Source of the DNA: Deltaproteobacteria bacterium
Lineage (GTDB): Bacteria; Myxococcota_A; UBA796; UBA2385
Direction: 5' to 3'
Length of the DNA stretch: 64,000 nucleotides
Assembly (NCBI GenBank): GCA_016792625.1
Contig: JAEUKK010000121.1
Coordinates: forward strand, 42,681 to 106,680
The translations under genes were made by a program, and so were the position numbers. Shown here one piece after another: positions 50,854-59,841 of this stretch. The notes below the pieces were generated by a model, which did no database searches, was not told the origin of the DNA, and saw nothing but the letters and a program-made list of their open reading frames with translations. Positions within the stretch are counted from its first letter, which is position 1, and each line of letters begins with the position of its first letter.

Positions 50854-53565
50854 TCAGACCGCGGGCGCCTGCCCTTGACCCACCCGGGCGGCCGCGACCA
50901 GCTCCGCGGCGACCGCCGCCGGGTCTATCGGGGCGCCCTCGACCACGAAGGGGCGCCGCCAGCCACAGCCCTCACGCCACCGGCTGCAGCCCCAGGCCGC
51001 CCGCCCCGCGACCACCTCGCCGACCCCGCAGCTCGGGCACGACAGACCTTCCGGGCGCATCGGGGCCCCCTCTTGGCGACCCGGGAAGTCGAAGACGACC
51101 TTTAGGTCGTCATTGAGGCGCAGCGCCGCTTCAAACTCCTTGCCCGCCTTGGACCGGAAGCCGGTCAGCACCGCCGTGCGCCGCGTGGTGAGGAGCTGGC
51201 CGACCTCGGCCCCGCTCAAGGCCCGCTCGGCCACGCTGCCCCAGACGACGAAGCTGCACCCCTCGCCCCCGCAGGCGAAGCGCCCCCGGCCTTCGCGCAC
51301 AGGGCCGCCGCAGCGGGGACAGAGCCCGACGGGCGGAGCACCGATGGGCCCCTCGGGGTCGCCGAAGTCGAAGACGACCTTCAGCTCGTCATTCAGACGC
51401 AGGCCCGCCTCAAAGGCCTTGCCAGCCTTGGACTTGAAGCCCTTGACGCTGGGCGTCTTTTTGTCGACCAGCAGCTGCTTGACCATGCGGGGGCTCAGCT
51501 TCCGGCCGGCCACCGTGCCCCAGATCTGAAACCCGCAGCCCGCTGCGCCGCAGCAAAATCGTCCACCTTCGGCGTGCACCGCGGCCCCACAGCGGGGGCA
51601 GGGCCCGACCACGGGGCCGTCGAGCGCGCGGGCGGCGACCGGCGGCGGGGTCGCGCCCCGGATCGCGTCGACCAGCTCGCTGGTCCAGGTCGCCACGTCG
51701 GCCATGAAGCGCGCGCGGGCCTCTTTGCCCTCGGCGACGGCGCTGAGCCGCGCCTCCCAGCGCCCGGTGAGCTCGGGGGACTTCAGCGCCGGCACGGGGA
51801 CCGCCGCGATCAGCGCGACGCCCAAGGGCGTGGCCCTCAGGTCTTTCCCGGCACGCACGATGAACTGGCGTTTGAGCAGGGTCTTGAGCACCTCGGCCCG
51901 GGTCGCCGGCGTCCCCAGGCCCGCGCCCCGCAGCGCCCGCTTGAGCTCGGCGTCGGAGAGCTCACGCCCGGCGCCCTCCATCCGGGCGAGGAGCGTGGCG
52001 TCGTTGTGCGGCTTTGGAGGTCGGGTTTGGGCCTCGGTGGCCTCCGCGTCGCGGACCAACAGCGCGTCCCCCACGGTGAGGAGCGGGAGCGAGCGATCCC
52101 CACGCCGACCCGGGGGGTCGACCGCCTGCCACCCCTCCTCTCGGCAAACCCGGCCCCGCGCGCGCAGCTGAGGCGGCGCGGGCAGCGACTCGGGGATCGG
52201 CGCGACCGTCACCACCTCAAAGACGAGCGCAGTCACGTCAAAGACAGCGTCCCCGCTCAGCGCCGCGAGCAGCCGGCGGGCGATGAGGTCGTAGATCCGC
52301 TTGTGGTCCGCCGGCAAACGCTCGACATCGGGCATGACCCCGGTGGGGAGAATGGCGTGGTGGTCGCCCACCTCTTCCGCGTTGACCACCCGTTTGCCCG
52401 GCCGGATCGGCGCGCCGAGCAAGGCGTCGCAGAAGGGCTGGTAGGGGCGGAGCAGCGCGAGCTTGCGCAAGATCCCGGGCAGCTCAGGCACCTGATCGTC
52501 GGTGAGGAAGCGCGCGTCGGTCCGCGGGTAGGTGATCAGCTTCTTTTCATAGAGCTCCTGGGCGATGGCCAAGGTTTGATCGGCGGTGAACCCAAAACGT
52601 TGGTTGGCGCGGCGCTGCAGCGCGGTGAGGTCGTAGAGCAGGGGCGGCGCCTCCCGCCGCTCGCGACGATCTGCCTTGATCACGTTGGCTTTTCCGCCGC
52701 GCAGCGCCGCGCAGAGGCCCTCGGCCAGCTCCGCCGCGTCGAGGCGCTCCACTGCGGGGGCCTCTTCCTCGGCGTCCCCGCGCTTCCCCTCCCCGTCCTG
52801 CCCCTCCGCGGGGCGGGGCGGCGCCTCCTCCACCAGGTCATGCCGGAACCACCGCGCCCGCAGCGCGCCGCCATCCAGGCCATCGGGGCCGACGAGCTGG
52901 CCGTCGACCCGCCAATAGGTCACCGGCACAAAGGCGGCGATCTCGGCGTCCCGAGCCACGATCATCGCGAGCGTGGGGGTCTGCACCCGGCCAACGCTGA
53001 GCAGCTGGTCGCCGCCGGCGGCCCGCGACAAGCAGGTGAGGCCACGGGTGGCGTTCAGCCCGACCACCCAGTCGGCTTCGCTGCGGCAGCGCGCGGCGTC
53101 AGCGAGTGCATCGTAGGCGGAGGCAGGGCGCCGGCTGGCCCAGGCCAAGCGGATGGCGTGATCGGTCATCGAGGCCACCCACAACCGGCTGACCGGCCGG
53201 GTGCACCCGGCGAGCTCGTAGACGTAGCGGAAGATCAGCTCGCCCTCACGGCCCGCGTCGCAGGCGTTCACCACCTCACCCACGTCGCTCGCGCGGAGCA
53301 ACTTCTCTAAAACAGCCCACTGCTGCTTGTTCTCGGCTCGAACCCGGAGCTTGAACCGCCGCGGGAGCATCGGCAGCGCGTCGAGGCTCCAGCGCTCCCA
53401 ATCGGGGTCGTAGGCCTTGGGCTCGTCGAGCTCACAAAGGTGCCCGAGACACCAGGTGATCCGGGTGTTGTTCCCCTCAATCCAACCATCTCGCCGCGTC
53501 GTGCACCCGAGCGTGGCGCCGATGTCGCGGGCGACGCTCGGCTTCTCCGTGACCACCAACAACAC
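50854..53565 (-). CDS. topB: DNA topoisomerase III with three zinc-ribbon repeats
   Basis: A type IA topoisomerase of 903 residues. The toprim domain opens the protein (LLVVTEKPSVARDIG; the DxD acid pair in CDAGREGELIF, ~100). The catalytic Tyr is in LITYPRTDARF (~350). The C-terminal ~260 residues hold CPRC-type zinc ribbons, two of which sit in near-duplicate ~85-residue units (KGFKSKAGKAFEAGLRLNDE and TGFRSKAGKEFEAALRLNDD), then a third (CPSC). The start is GTG at 53565 because the family begins right there (VTEKPS) and TGAGGT precedes it. The frame stays open to 53712 without family similarity. An acidic insert lies near residue 275. Confidence 0.9.
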   Translation of the reverse strand: MLLVVTEKPSVARDIGATLGCTTRRDGWIEGNNTRITWCLGHLCELDEPKAYDPDWERWSLDALPMLPRRFKLRVRAENKQQWAVLEKLLRASDVGEVVNACDAGREGELIFRYVYELAGCTRPVSRLWVASMTDHAIRLAWASRRPASAYDALADAARCRSEADWVVGLNATRGLTCLSRAAGGDQLLSVGRVQTPTLAMIVARDAEIAAFVPVTYWRVDGQLVGPDGLDGGALRARWFRHDLVEEAPPRPAEGQDGEGKRGDAEEEAPAVERLDAAELAEGLCAALRGGKANVIKADRRERREAPPLLYDLTALQRRANQRFGFTADQTLAIAQELYEKKLITYPRTDARFLTDDQVPELPGILRKLALLRPYQPFCDALLGAPIRPGKRVVNAEEVGDHHAILPTGVMPDVERLPADHKRIYDLIARRLLAALSGDAVFDVTALVFEVVTVAPIPESLPAPPQLRARGRVCREEGWQAVDPPGRRGDRSLPLLTVGDALLVRDAEATEAQTRPPKPHNDATLLARMEGAGRELSDAELKRALRGAGLGTPATRAEVLKTLLKRQFIVRAGKDLRATPLGVALIAAVPVPALKSPELTGRWEARLSAVAEGKEARARFMADVATWTSELVDAIRGATPPPVAARALDGPVVGPCPRCGAAVHAEGGRFCCGAAGCGFQIWGTVAGRKLSPRMVKQLLVDKKTPSVKGFKSKAGKAFEAGLRLNDELKVVFDFGDPEGPIGAPPVGLCPRCGGPVREGRGRFACGGEGCSFVVWGSVAERALSGAEVGQLLTTRRTAVLTGFRSKAGKEFEAALRLNDDLKVVFDFPGRQEGAPMRPEGLSCPSCGVGEVVAGRAAWGCSRWREGCGWRRPFVVEGAPIDPAAVAAELVAAARVGQGQAPAV

Positions 53566-53763
53566 AAGGACCTCAGGGGCGGCGCGCCGACTGGCCCGGG
53601 AAGAATTTTTAGCCCCCGCCGGTCCACCCCGCGGGCCCCAGGCCATCTCAATGCGCGGGCCTAACCCTGCCCGCGCCCGTGCGGGCCCGGCGAAGGCTCG
53701 ACCCGCGGACACTTTGTGACCGCAGCATCTGCAAGGCCACCTGTACAGCCGACGGCGGCCGCG

Positions 53764-53770
53764 TTAGTCT
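53764..53770 (+). promoter_or_regulatory. Candidate -10-like element before the NlpC-like lipoprotein gene
   Basis: TTAGTCT is an AT-rich island 26 bases before the ATG. It belongs to the recurrent TTAGNCT-type islands of this window. Confidence 0.3.
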
Positions 53771-53795
53771 CCCTCTGTCCACCCGCGAGGTCCCG

Positions 53796-55058
53796 ATGCA
53801 TCGCCTCTCCGCCCTCCTCACCGTGCTCGCCCTTGCCGCATGCCAAAACGAGCCTGGCAAGGTCAATCGCAGCGGTGGGCAAAACGCAGATTTTGAGCGC
53901 GACACCACGGTGCGGGTGCTCGCGCCGGTCAACGGCGACACCGTCGACGGCACCTTCGTCCTGCAGTACCGAGCGGGCGGCGCGGTGGCAGATCTCGCGC
54001 TGCAGGTCGACGAAGAGCCCTACGCGATGACCTACACGCCCGACCGCCAGGGCGAAGGCGAGGTCACGATTGAGGTGGGCGAGGGCCGCCACACCCTCCG
54101 CCTCGCCGGCCTCGACGCCGATGGCGCAGAGCTCTCCCACTTTGACCTCACCGTGCGCAACGTCGTCGCCGAGACCCCTTGGGTGACCGTGTCGAGCCCG
54201 GCCGATGGCGCGACCGTGACCAACCCGGTCGCCTTCACCGCCTCGGCCGCCGATGACGTCGACGAGATCGTGTGGCGCGCCGATGGCGTCGAGCTGGGTC
54301 GCTCCTTGCCGAGCCGCGTGCTGCGCCACGAGTTCCCCGAGAGCGGCGTCAGCTACGAGGTTGAAGCGGTCGCGATGGCCGACGGCGAGGTGGTCGCCCG
54401 TGACGCGCTCACCATCACTGTCACCGAGGGCTCCGACGCGCCGATCACCAGCGTGAACGACCTCGTGCTCGCCAACCTCGCCGGCTACCCGCTCGACGGC
54501 AGCTACGCCTATTGGTGGCCCGACGACGTCGACTGGGGCGGCAACCCCAACGACATCTACTACCTGGGCCGCATGTTCTCGCCAGGCGACCCAGAGCGGC
54601 GCTCCTACTGCGTCGGCATGACCTTCGAGGTCTTCATGGCCGTTCAAGAGCAGCTCAACGAGGCCTACGCCGGCGACGGGTCGATCAACGGCGTGCCCTT
54701 TGACGAGCTCTACGATCTGCGCACCGACTGGTTCGTCCGCGAGCTCTACGGCCGCGGCATCGTCGACGCGATGGAGAACTACGGCATCGGCGACGCGATC
54801 ACCGACTTCGACGATGTGCAGCCGGGCGACATCATCCAGTTCTGGCGCCACTCGGGCAGCGGCCACAACGCCATCTTCATCGACTGGCTGTACGATGACG
54901 GCGAGATCGTCGGCTTCGAGTACTGGTCCACGCAAGGGAGCACCGACGGCGTCGGCTACAACGACGAGCGCTTCGGCAGCACCGGCTCCTCTGTAGACCC
55001 GAGCTTCTTCTTCGCCGGCCGGCTCCGCATGCCTGAGGACTGGGCGCCCTGGCGTTGA
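53796..55058 (+). CDS. Lipoprotein with Ig-like repeats and NlpC/CHAP-like cysteine hydrolase domain
   Basis: A 420-residue predicted lipoprotein (signal LSALLTVLALAAC, Cys16). Two Ig-like domains follow (VRVLAPVNGDTVDGTFVLQY; VTVSSPADGATVTNPVAFTA). The C-terminal ~190 residues have a Cys in RRSYCVGMTFEVFM and a His in SGSGHNAIFIDW with an acidic partner nearby. DVQPGDIIQFW precedes the His. This is the NlpC/P60-CHAP layout used by cell-wall amidases and endopeptidases. The substrate may be peptidoglycan or a peptide (inference). The ATG at 53796 follows GCGAGGTCCC. Confidence 0.72.
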   Translation: MHRLSALLTVLALAACQNEPGKVNRSGGQNADFERDTTVRVLAPVNGDTVDGTFVLQYRAGGAVADLALQVDEEPYAMTYTPDRQGEGEVTIEVGEGRHTLRLAGLDADGAELSHFDLTVRNVVAETPWVTVSSPADGATVTNPVAFTASAADDVDEIVWRADGVELGRSLPSRVLRHEFPESGVSYEVEAVAMADGEVVARDALTITVTEGSDAPITSVNDLVLANLAGYPLDGSYAYWWPDDVDWGGNPNDIYYLGRMFSPGDPERRSYCVGMTFEVFMAVQEQLNEAYAGDGSINGVPFDELYDLRTDWFVRELYGRGIVDAMENYGIGDAITDFDDVQPGDIIQFWRHSGSGHNAIFIDWLYDDGEIVGFEYWSTQGSTDGVGYNDERFGSTGSSVDPSFFFAGRLRMPEDWAPWR

Positions 55059-55155
55059 GGGCGGTCCCGGCGGCCTGCTTGGGTGCACCCGCGCGCGGCC
55101 GACAATACGCTCCCGCTCCCCCTGTTCGCCGCGCTGCGCGCCGCCTGAGGCCACC

Positions 55156-56136
55156 ATGTCCCGCCTCCTCCCCCTCGGTCGCCTGCTGCGCGCCGGCCTA
55201 GTCGCCACGCTGTTCGCGGCCACCGCCACGCTCGCCGGCTGCGGCGCCTGCTCCGATGAACAAGGCCCCGCCGCGCCCTCGGGCGCCGAGGCCCCGGCCG
55301 CACCCAAGTCGGCGCCTGCTGAGGCCAAGGGCCCTGAGCGCGAGGCCAAGGCGCGGTCGACCGGCGTGGTGACCCCAGAAGAGCTTCGGCCGCTGCGCCC
55401 AGAGGTCGAGGCCGCCAAGCTGCTCATCCTCGCCGAACCGGTCGATCCGGCTGCGCTGGCCAAGGCGCGCACTGAGCTCGACGCCGCCATCGGCGCCAAG
55501 CCCGACGACGCAGACGCCCACTACTGGCGCGGGCGGGCCGACGCCCGCGAGGGCAAGTGGGTTGAGGCCCTGCCCCACTTTGACGTCGCCCGCGCCAAAG
55601 ACGCGGGCTTCCTCGACGCGAAGCGCTGGGCGGCAGCGGGCTTGGTCTCCGCCCGCCGCTGCGACGCGGCGATCCCGCTGCTCGACGAGCTCGTCGGGGC
55701 GGTGATCGACGACGCCAACTCCTGGTACAACCGGGGCGCCTGCCGCTTCCAGCAGCAGCAGCTCCCCCAAGCCCTTGCCGACATCGAGAAGGCCTGCGCC
55801 CTCGGCCACGACCTCGCCTGCGACATGGCCAGCCGGGTCCAGCGCCGGGTCGACGCCGCCGAGACCTCCGGGGTGCCCCGCCACGGCGCGACGCTCCCCT
55901 TCACCGCGCCCGACGGCACCCCTGGCCGCCCGGCCGGAGCGGCGGGCGGCGGCGAGAAGATGGCGAAGGCCGGCAAGGGCGGAAAGATGGGCAAGCTCGG
56001 GAAGGCAGGCAAGGCGGGCAAAGCCGGAAAGGTGGGCAAGCTCGGAAAGGTGGGCAAGACGGGCAAGCTCGGGAAGATGGGCAAGGGCGGCAAAGCCAAG
56101 GCGAAGGCTGACGGCGCGCAAGGCGCAGACGAGTAG
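55156..56136 (+). CDS. TPR lipoprotein with Lys/Gly-repeat tail
   Basis: A 326-residue lipoprotein (signal LVATLFAATATLAGC, Cys29). An Ala/Glu/Lys-rich linker leads to TPR-like helices (~80-225; WRGRADAREGKWVEALPHFD, SWYNRGACRFQQQQLPQALA). The final ~55 residues are a strongly basic GK-x-GK repeat (GKAGKAGKAGKVGKLGK). Such tails bind polyanions, for example nucleic acid or anionic polysaccharide, in other proteins. Here that is inferred. The ATG at 55156 lies after GAGGCCACC. It is 9 bases upstream of rlmN. Confidence 0.7.
   Translation: MSRLLPLGRLLRAGLVATLFAATATLAGCGACSDEQGPAAPSGAEAPAAPKSAPAEAKGPEREAKARSTGVVTPEELRPLRPEVEAAKLLILAEPVDPAALAKARTELDAAIGAKPDDADAHYWRGRADAREGKWVEALPHFDVARAKDAGFLDAKRWAAAGLVSARRCDAAIPLLDELVGAVIDDANSWYNRGACRFQQQQLPQALADIEKACALGHDLACDMASRVQRRVDAAETSGVPRHGATLPFTAPDGTPGRPAGAAGGGEKMAKAGKGGKMGKLGKAGKAGKAGKVGKLGKVGKTGKLGKMGKGGKAKAKADGAQGADE
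55963..56112 (+). repeat. Lys-Gly coding repeat
   Basis: About 150 bases of imperfect 9-12 base units (GGCAAG, GGAAAG, GGCAAA) encode the basic tail. They stay in frame. Confidence 0.75.
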
Positions 56137-56145
56137 GAGCAGCCG

Positions 56146-57369
56146 ATGACCGTTGACCCCGCCAGCGCCAGCCTCCGCGAGGTGAAAGACCGTCTGCGCG
56201 GTCTTTTGCGCGATGAGCTCGTCCTTGCCCCGGCCGACGCCGAGGCGCGGGCCCAGCTCGAGCGCGCGCGGGGCCCCGACGGTCGTGTGGACCTGCGCAG
56301 CCTTGACCTGCGCGTCTTGCCGTGGGCGCTCGAAGGCCTCGGCAAAGAGCAGGTGCGCGCCCTGGCCGTCTTTAAGCACCTGTGGCAGCGGGGGGTGAGC
56401 GACCTGAGCGAGGTCCAGACGGTCTCGCGGTCGACCATGAACGCGCTGGCCGCCCGCTCCCGGCTCGGCGCCCTCGCCCCGGCCGGGCGGATCGACAGCG
56501 ACGACGGCACCACCAAGTTCCTCTGGCAGCTCCACGACGGCCATCACATCGAGAGCGTGCTGATCCCCGACGAGGACCGCCCTGGTTCCAACCCGAACCG
56601 CTACACGCTCTGCGTGAGCACCCAGGTGGGCTGCGCGATGGCCTGCAGCTTCTGCCTGACCGGCGACCTGGGCCTCAAGCGCAACCTGAGCGCCGCAGAG
56701 ATCGCCCTTCAGCCGCTGCTCGTGCAGCAGCAGATGCCCGGCGGGCGCCGCCTCACGAACATCGTGATGATGGGCATGGGCGAGCCGCTCCACAACTTCG
56801 ACAACGTCGTCACCGCGCTGCGCATCATGCTCGACGAGGATGGCCTGAACTTCTCGCACCGCCGGGTGACCGTCAGCACCGTCGGTCTCGTGCCGCGCCT
56901 GCGCCAGCTGGTCGACACACTCCCGGTGAACATCGCCGTGAGCCTCAACGCCACCACCGAAGAGCAGCGCCGGCTGGTGATGCCGATCACGCGCCGCTAC
57001 TCGATGACTGAGCTGATGGACTGCTGCCGCACGCTGCCCATCCAGAGCACCAAGCGCATCACCTTCGAGTACGTGATGATGGCTGGCTTCAACGACAGCA
57101 TGGACGACGCCGCCCGCCTCGCGGCCTTGATGACCGATGTCCCGGCCAAGATCAACCTGATCCCGTACAATGAGAACCCCGACCGGGACATCCGCCGGCC
57201 CTCGCCCGAGACCGTGCGGAGCTTCCAGGCCTACCTCGCGGAGCGGGGCTTCAATGTCACGGTCCGCGCCACCCGGGGCGTCGACGTCAGCGCCGCCTGC
57301 GGGCAGCTCGGCAAGGCCGCCCAGCGCATGGTCGAGCGCCTCCCGCCGCTCGAAACGGAGCCCTCGTGA
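56146..57369 (+). CDS. rlmN: Dual-specificity rRNA/tRNA adenine-C2 methyltransferase RlmN
   Basis: A radical-SAM enzyme methylating C2 of A2503 in 23S rRNA and A37 of some tRNAs. The 4Fe-4S motif is GCAMACSFCLTG (Cx3Cx2C, ~residue 165). GEPLHNF and VTVSTVGLVPRL are core motifs. The second catalytic Cys is in SAACGQLG near the C-terminus (~384), and a Cys of the radical-SAM active site is present, so the two-Cys chemistry is intact. At 407 residues it is normal length. The ATG follows TAGGAGCAG. Confidence 0.96.
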   Translation: MTVDPASASLREVKDRLRGLLRDELVLAPADAEARAQLERARGPDGRVDLRSLDLRVLPWALEGLGKEQVRALAVFKHLWQRGVSDLSEVQTVSRSTMNALAARSRLGALAPAGRIDSDDGTTKFLWQLHDGHHIESVLIPDEDRPGSNPNRYTLCVSTQVGCAMACSFCLTGDLGLKRNLSAAEIALQPLLVQQQMPGGRRLTNIVMMGMGEPLHNFDNVVTALRIMLDEDGLNFSHRRVTVSTVGLVPRLRQLVDTLPVNIAVSLNATTEEQRRLVMPITRRYSMTELMDCCRTLPIQSTKRITFEYVMMAGFNDSMDDAARLAALMTDVPAKINLIPYNENPDRDIRRPSPETVRSFQAYLAERGFNVTVRATRGVDVSAACGQLGKAAQRMVERLPPLETEPS

Positions 57370-58253
57370 GCCCAGCCCAGCCCCCCCTCCGCGTCGGCAT
57401 CATCGGCGGCAGCGGCCTCTACGCGATGAGCGGCCTCCAGCAGGTGCGCGAGGTCGAGGTCGAGACGCCCTTCGGCGCCCCGAGCGCCCCGCTGGTGCTT
57501 GGTCGCCTACCCGAGCACGACGACGTCGAGCTGGTCTTCCTCGCGCGGCACGGCCGGGGCCACACGCTCAACCCCTCCGAGGTGCCCTACCGGGCCAACA
57601 TCTTCGCCCTCAAGTCGCTCGGCTGCTCCTGGGTCATCTCGGTGAGCGCCGTTGGCTCGCTGCGCGAGGAGGTGCACCCCGGCCACGTCGTCCTCATTGA
57701 CCAGTTCATTGATCGCACCAAGGGCCGCGCCTCGACCTTCTTTGACCAAGGCATCGTCGCCCACGTCAGCTTCGCAGATCCGGTCTGCGAGACCTTACGC
57801 GGGATGTTGTTGGCGGCTGCGCGCGAGGTCGGCGCCGAGGCCCACGACGGCGGCACCTACGTGTGCATGGAGGGGCCCGCCTTCTCCACCCGCGCCGAGA
57901 GCCACCTCTACCGGTCGTGGGGGGCGCGGGTCATCGGCATGACCAACCTTCCCGAAGCAAAGCTGGCCCGCGAAGCCGAGCTCTCCTATGCGACCCTCGC
58001 GATGGCGACCGACTTTGACTGTTGGCACACCGGGCATGACGCGGTGACCGTCGATCAGGTCATCGCCGTGCTGCACGCCAATGTGCAGCTCGCCCAGCGG
58101 ATTTTGCGGGCGGCCGTGCCCCGGATCGCCGCCCACCCGGGCCCTGCGCCCATGCACGCCGCGCTCGCCACGGCGATCATCACCGACCGCAGCCGGGTCC
58201 CCGCCCACCGGGTGGACGCGCTGCGCCCGATCATCGGCAAGTACTTCACCTGA
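57366..58253 (+). CDS. mtnP: S-methyl-5'-thioadenosine phosphorylase
   Basis: A 295-residue MtnP: phosphorolysis of 5'-methylthioadenosine to adenine and methylthioribose-1-phosphate, in methionine salvage. The N-terminal loop IGGSGLYAMSG binds phosphate. ARHGRGHTLNPSEVPYRANI and the purine-site EGPAFSTRAESHLYRSWG motif match the family. ATDFDCW near residue 215 completes the site. The start is GTG at 57366, overlapping the rlmN stop, with GGAG upstream. SAM-dependent RlmN beside MTA salvage is a sensible pair. Confidence 0.93.
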   Translation: MSPAQPPLRVGIIGGSGLYAMSGLQQVREVEVETPFGAPSAPLVLGRLPEHDDVELVFLARHGRGHTLNPSEVPYRANIFALKSLGCSWVISVSAVGSLREEVHPGHVVLIDQFIDRTKGRASTFFDQGIVAHVSFADPVCETLRGMLLAAAREVGAEAHDGGTYVCMEGPAFSTRAESHLYRSWGARVIGMTNLPEAKLAREAELSYATLAMATDFDCWHTGHDAVTVDQVIAVLHANVQLAQRILRAAVPRIAAHPGPAPMHAALATAIITDRSRVPAHRVDALRPIIGKYFT

Positions 58254-58268
58254 GCCGCCGGAGGGCAC

Positions 58269-59012
58269 ATGACCGCCCGCACCCTCACCTTGCTGCTCGC
58301 CGCGCTCACCGCCGGCTGCGTCAACAGCGCTCGACAGCAAAAAGCCGCCACGCACACCGCGCTCGGGGTCGCATACCTGCGCGAGCGGAACGTCCCGAGC
58401 GCGATTGGCGAGCTGCAGACCGCGGTCAAGGCCGATCCCCGCAACTGGTCGGCCCAAAACAAGCTCGGTTTGGCCTACCTCGCCGCGGGTGCCACCGAGA
58501 AGTCGGTCGCCTGCCTCGAGAAGGCGGCCAAGCTGAACCCCAAGAGCGCCGAGGTCCAAAACAACTACGGCTTGGTCCTGATGCGGGTCGGTCGCACCGA
58601 AGAAGCGGTCACCGCCTTCGAGACGGCGATCGACGACCTGACCTACCGCCGGCCGAGCCTGCCGCTCTCCAACCTCGGGCACGCGCTCTATGTCCTCGGT
58701 CGGCACGAAGAGGCCGTCCAGGTGCTCGATCAGGCGGTTTCGCGCGCGCCCAACCTATGCGAAGCCCGCTTCAACCGTGGTTTGGCCTGGGGGGCGATGG
58801 GCAAAGCGGACCGCGCCCTCGAGGACATGGAGGCGGTCATCGCCCTCTGCGGCGAGTCCGCCACCGGCGCTTACCTCGAAGCGGGCCGTCTTTTGCTTGA
58901 GCGCGGGGATCGCAACGGCGCGTGCACCTACTTGTTGACCGCGGTCGAAGGCGCCGCGGGCACCGCGCTGGCTGAGGCCGCCCGCGACCTTCGGGAGCGG
59001 GAGTGTAAGTGA
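58269..59012 (+). CDS. pilF: TPR lipoprotein, PilF/Tgl-like type IV pilus pilotin
   Basis: A 247-residue lipoprotein (signal LTLLLAALTAGC, Cys17) with about five TPR repeats (LGVAYLRERNVPSAIGELQT; NKLGLAYLAAGATEKSVACL; NNYGLVLMRVGRTEEAVTAF). PilF/Tgl is the outer-membrane pilotin that assembles the PilQ secretin; in Myxococcus Tgl has this size and form. The position before rodZ and near rlmN supports it. The ATG at 58269 follows CCGGAGGGCAC. Confidence 0.75.
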   Translation: MTARTLTLLLAALTAGCVNSARQQKAATHTALGVAYLRERNVPSAIGELQTAVKADPRNWSAQNKLGLAYLAAGATEKSVACLEKAAKLNPKSAEVQNNYGLVLMRVGRTEEAVTAFETAIDDLTYRRPSLPLSNLGHALYVLGRHEEAVQVLDQAVSRAPNLCEARFNRGLAWGAMGKADRALEDMEAVIALCGESATGAYLEAGRLLLERGDRNGACTYLLTAVEGAAGTALAEAARDLRERECK

Positions 59013-59824
59013 GCCGTCTGGCCAAGGCCCGCAAGGCCAAAAAGCTCCGCCTTGAGGAGGCGGCGCAGATGACCGGCATCTCCCAACGCTACCTTGAAGC
59101 GTTGGAACAGGGCCAGCTTGACCGCATCCCGCCTCCGTACCGTCGACCCTACCTCGAACAATACCAAAAGTTTCTTGAGCCGAGCCGCGGCCGCCGCGGC
59201 GAAGACAGCCTGCTCGACGCGCTCGGCGAGCTCGACGGCCCCCAAGCCGACCCCGTCCGCACCGAGACCGTCACCGACCCGCTCGAGACCGCCACGGGCG
59301 GGACGACGGGCACGATGCGCCTCCGCGGCGACGAGATCCCGGTCCTGCGCCTGCTGGCCGGCAGCTTCATGCTCACCTTATTGGGCCTGCTGGGGTTCAA
59401 AGTCGTGCAGGTGCTGACCAACAGCTCCAACCCGGTCGAAGAGGAGGCCCCGGCCGTCGCCGCGGCGCCACCCGAACCGGCCCCGGCCCCGGAGGGCGCC
59501 ATCGCGCCGGTCGAGGTGGAGCCCGCACCCTCCGAGGCGGGCGGTCCCGCCCCAGAAGGCGCGCCGCCCCTCCCCGCAGAGGTGCACAACCTCACCATCC
59601 GGACCATTCACCCGGTGCGCGTCGAGGCGAAGGTCGGTGAATCCACGGTCCACTCCGGCTTTGTGGGCGGCGGCCAAGTCATCACGGTGGGCGGCGAAGG
59701 CGACATTGTCGTCGACATCGGCGACCTCAGCCGGGTGCACATCGAGTACAACGGCGGCCGGGTCGAGCCGCTCCACAACCTCTCCAGCGCCCGGCGCTTG
59801 GTGTTTGTCCGCGCCAGCCCTTAG
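59009..59824 (+). CDS. rodZ: RodZ-like cytoskeleton-linked HTH membrane protein
   Basis: A 271-residue protein. The N-terminal HTH_25 domain (residues 3-60; LRLEEAAQMTGISQRYLEAL, PYRRPYLEQY) is the MreB-binding part in RodZ. One membrane helix at ~113-135 (LRLLAGSFMLTLLGLLGFKVV) follows. A Pro/Glu-rich linker and a C-terminal DUF4115-like beta domain (NLTIRTIHPVRVEAKVGEST) complete the layout. The start is GTG at 59009, overlapping the pilF stop, with GGAG six bases before. Confidence 0.85.
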   Translation: MSRLAKARKAKKLRLEEAAQMTGISQRYLEALEQGQLDRIPPPYRRPYLEQYQKFLEPSRGRRGEDSLLDALGELDGPQADPVRTETVTDPLETATGGTTGTMRLRGDEIPVLRLLAGSFMLTLLGLLGFKVVQVLTNSSNPVEEEAPAVAAAPPEPAPAPEGAIAPVEVEPAPSEAGGPAPEGAPPLPAEVHNLTIRTIHPVRVEAKVGESTVHSGFVGGGQVITVGGEGDIVVDIGDLSRVHIEYNGGRVEPLHNLSSARRLVFVRASP

Positions 59825-59841
59825 CCGGCAGGGAGGCCCCG

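Noticed and set aside
53566..53712. Longer N-terminus of topoisomerase III
   Set aside because: The family starts at VTEKPS and the extra part is Ala/Arg/Gly-rich.
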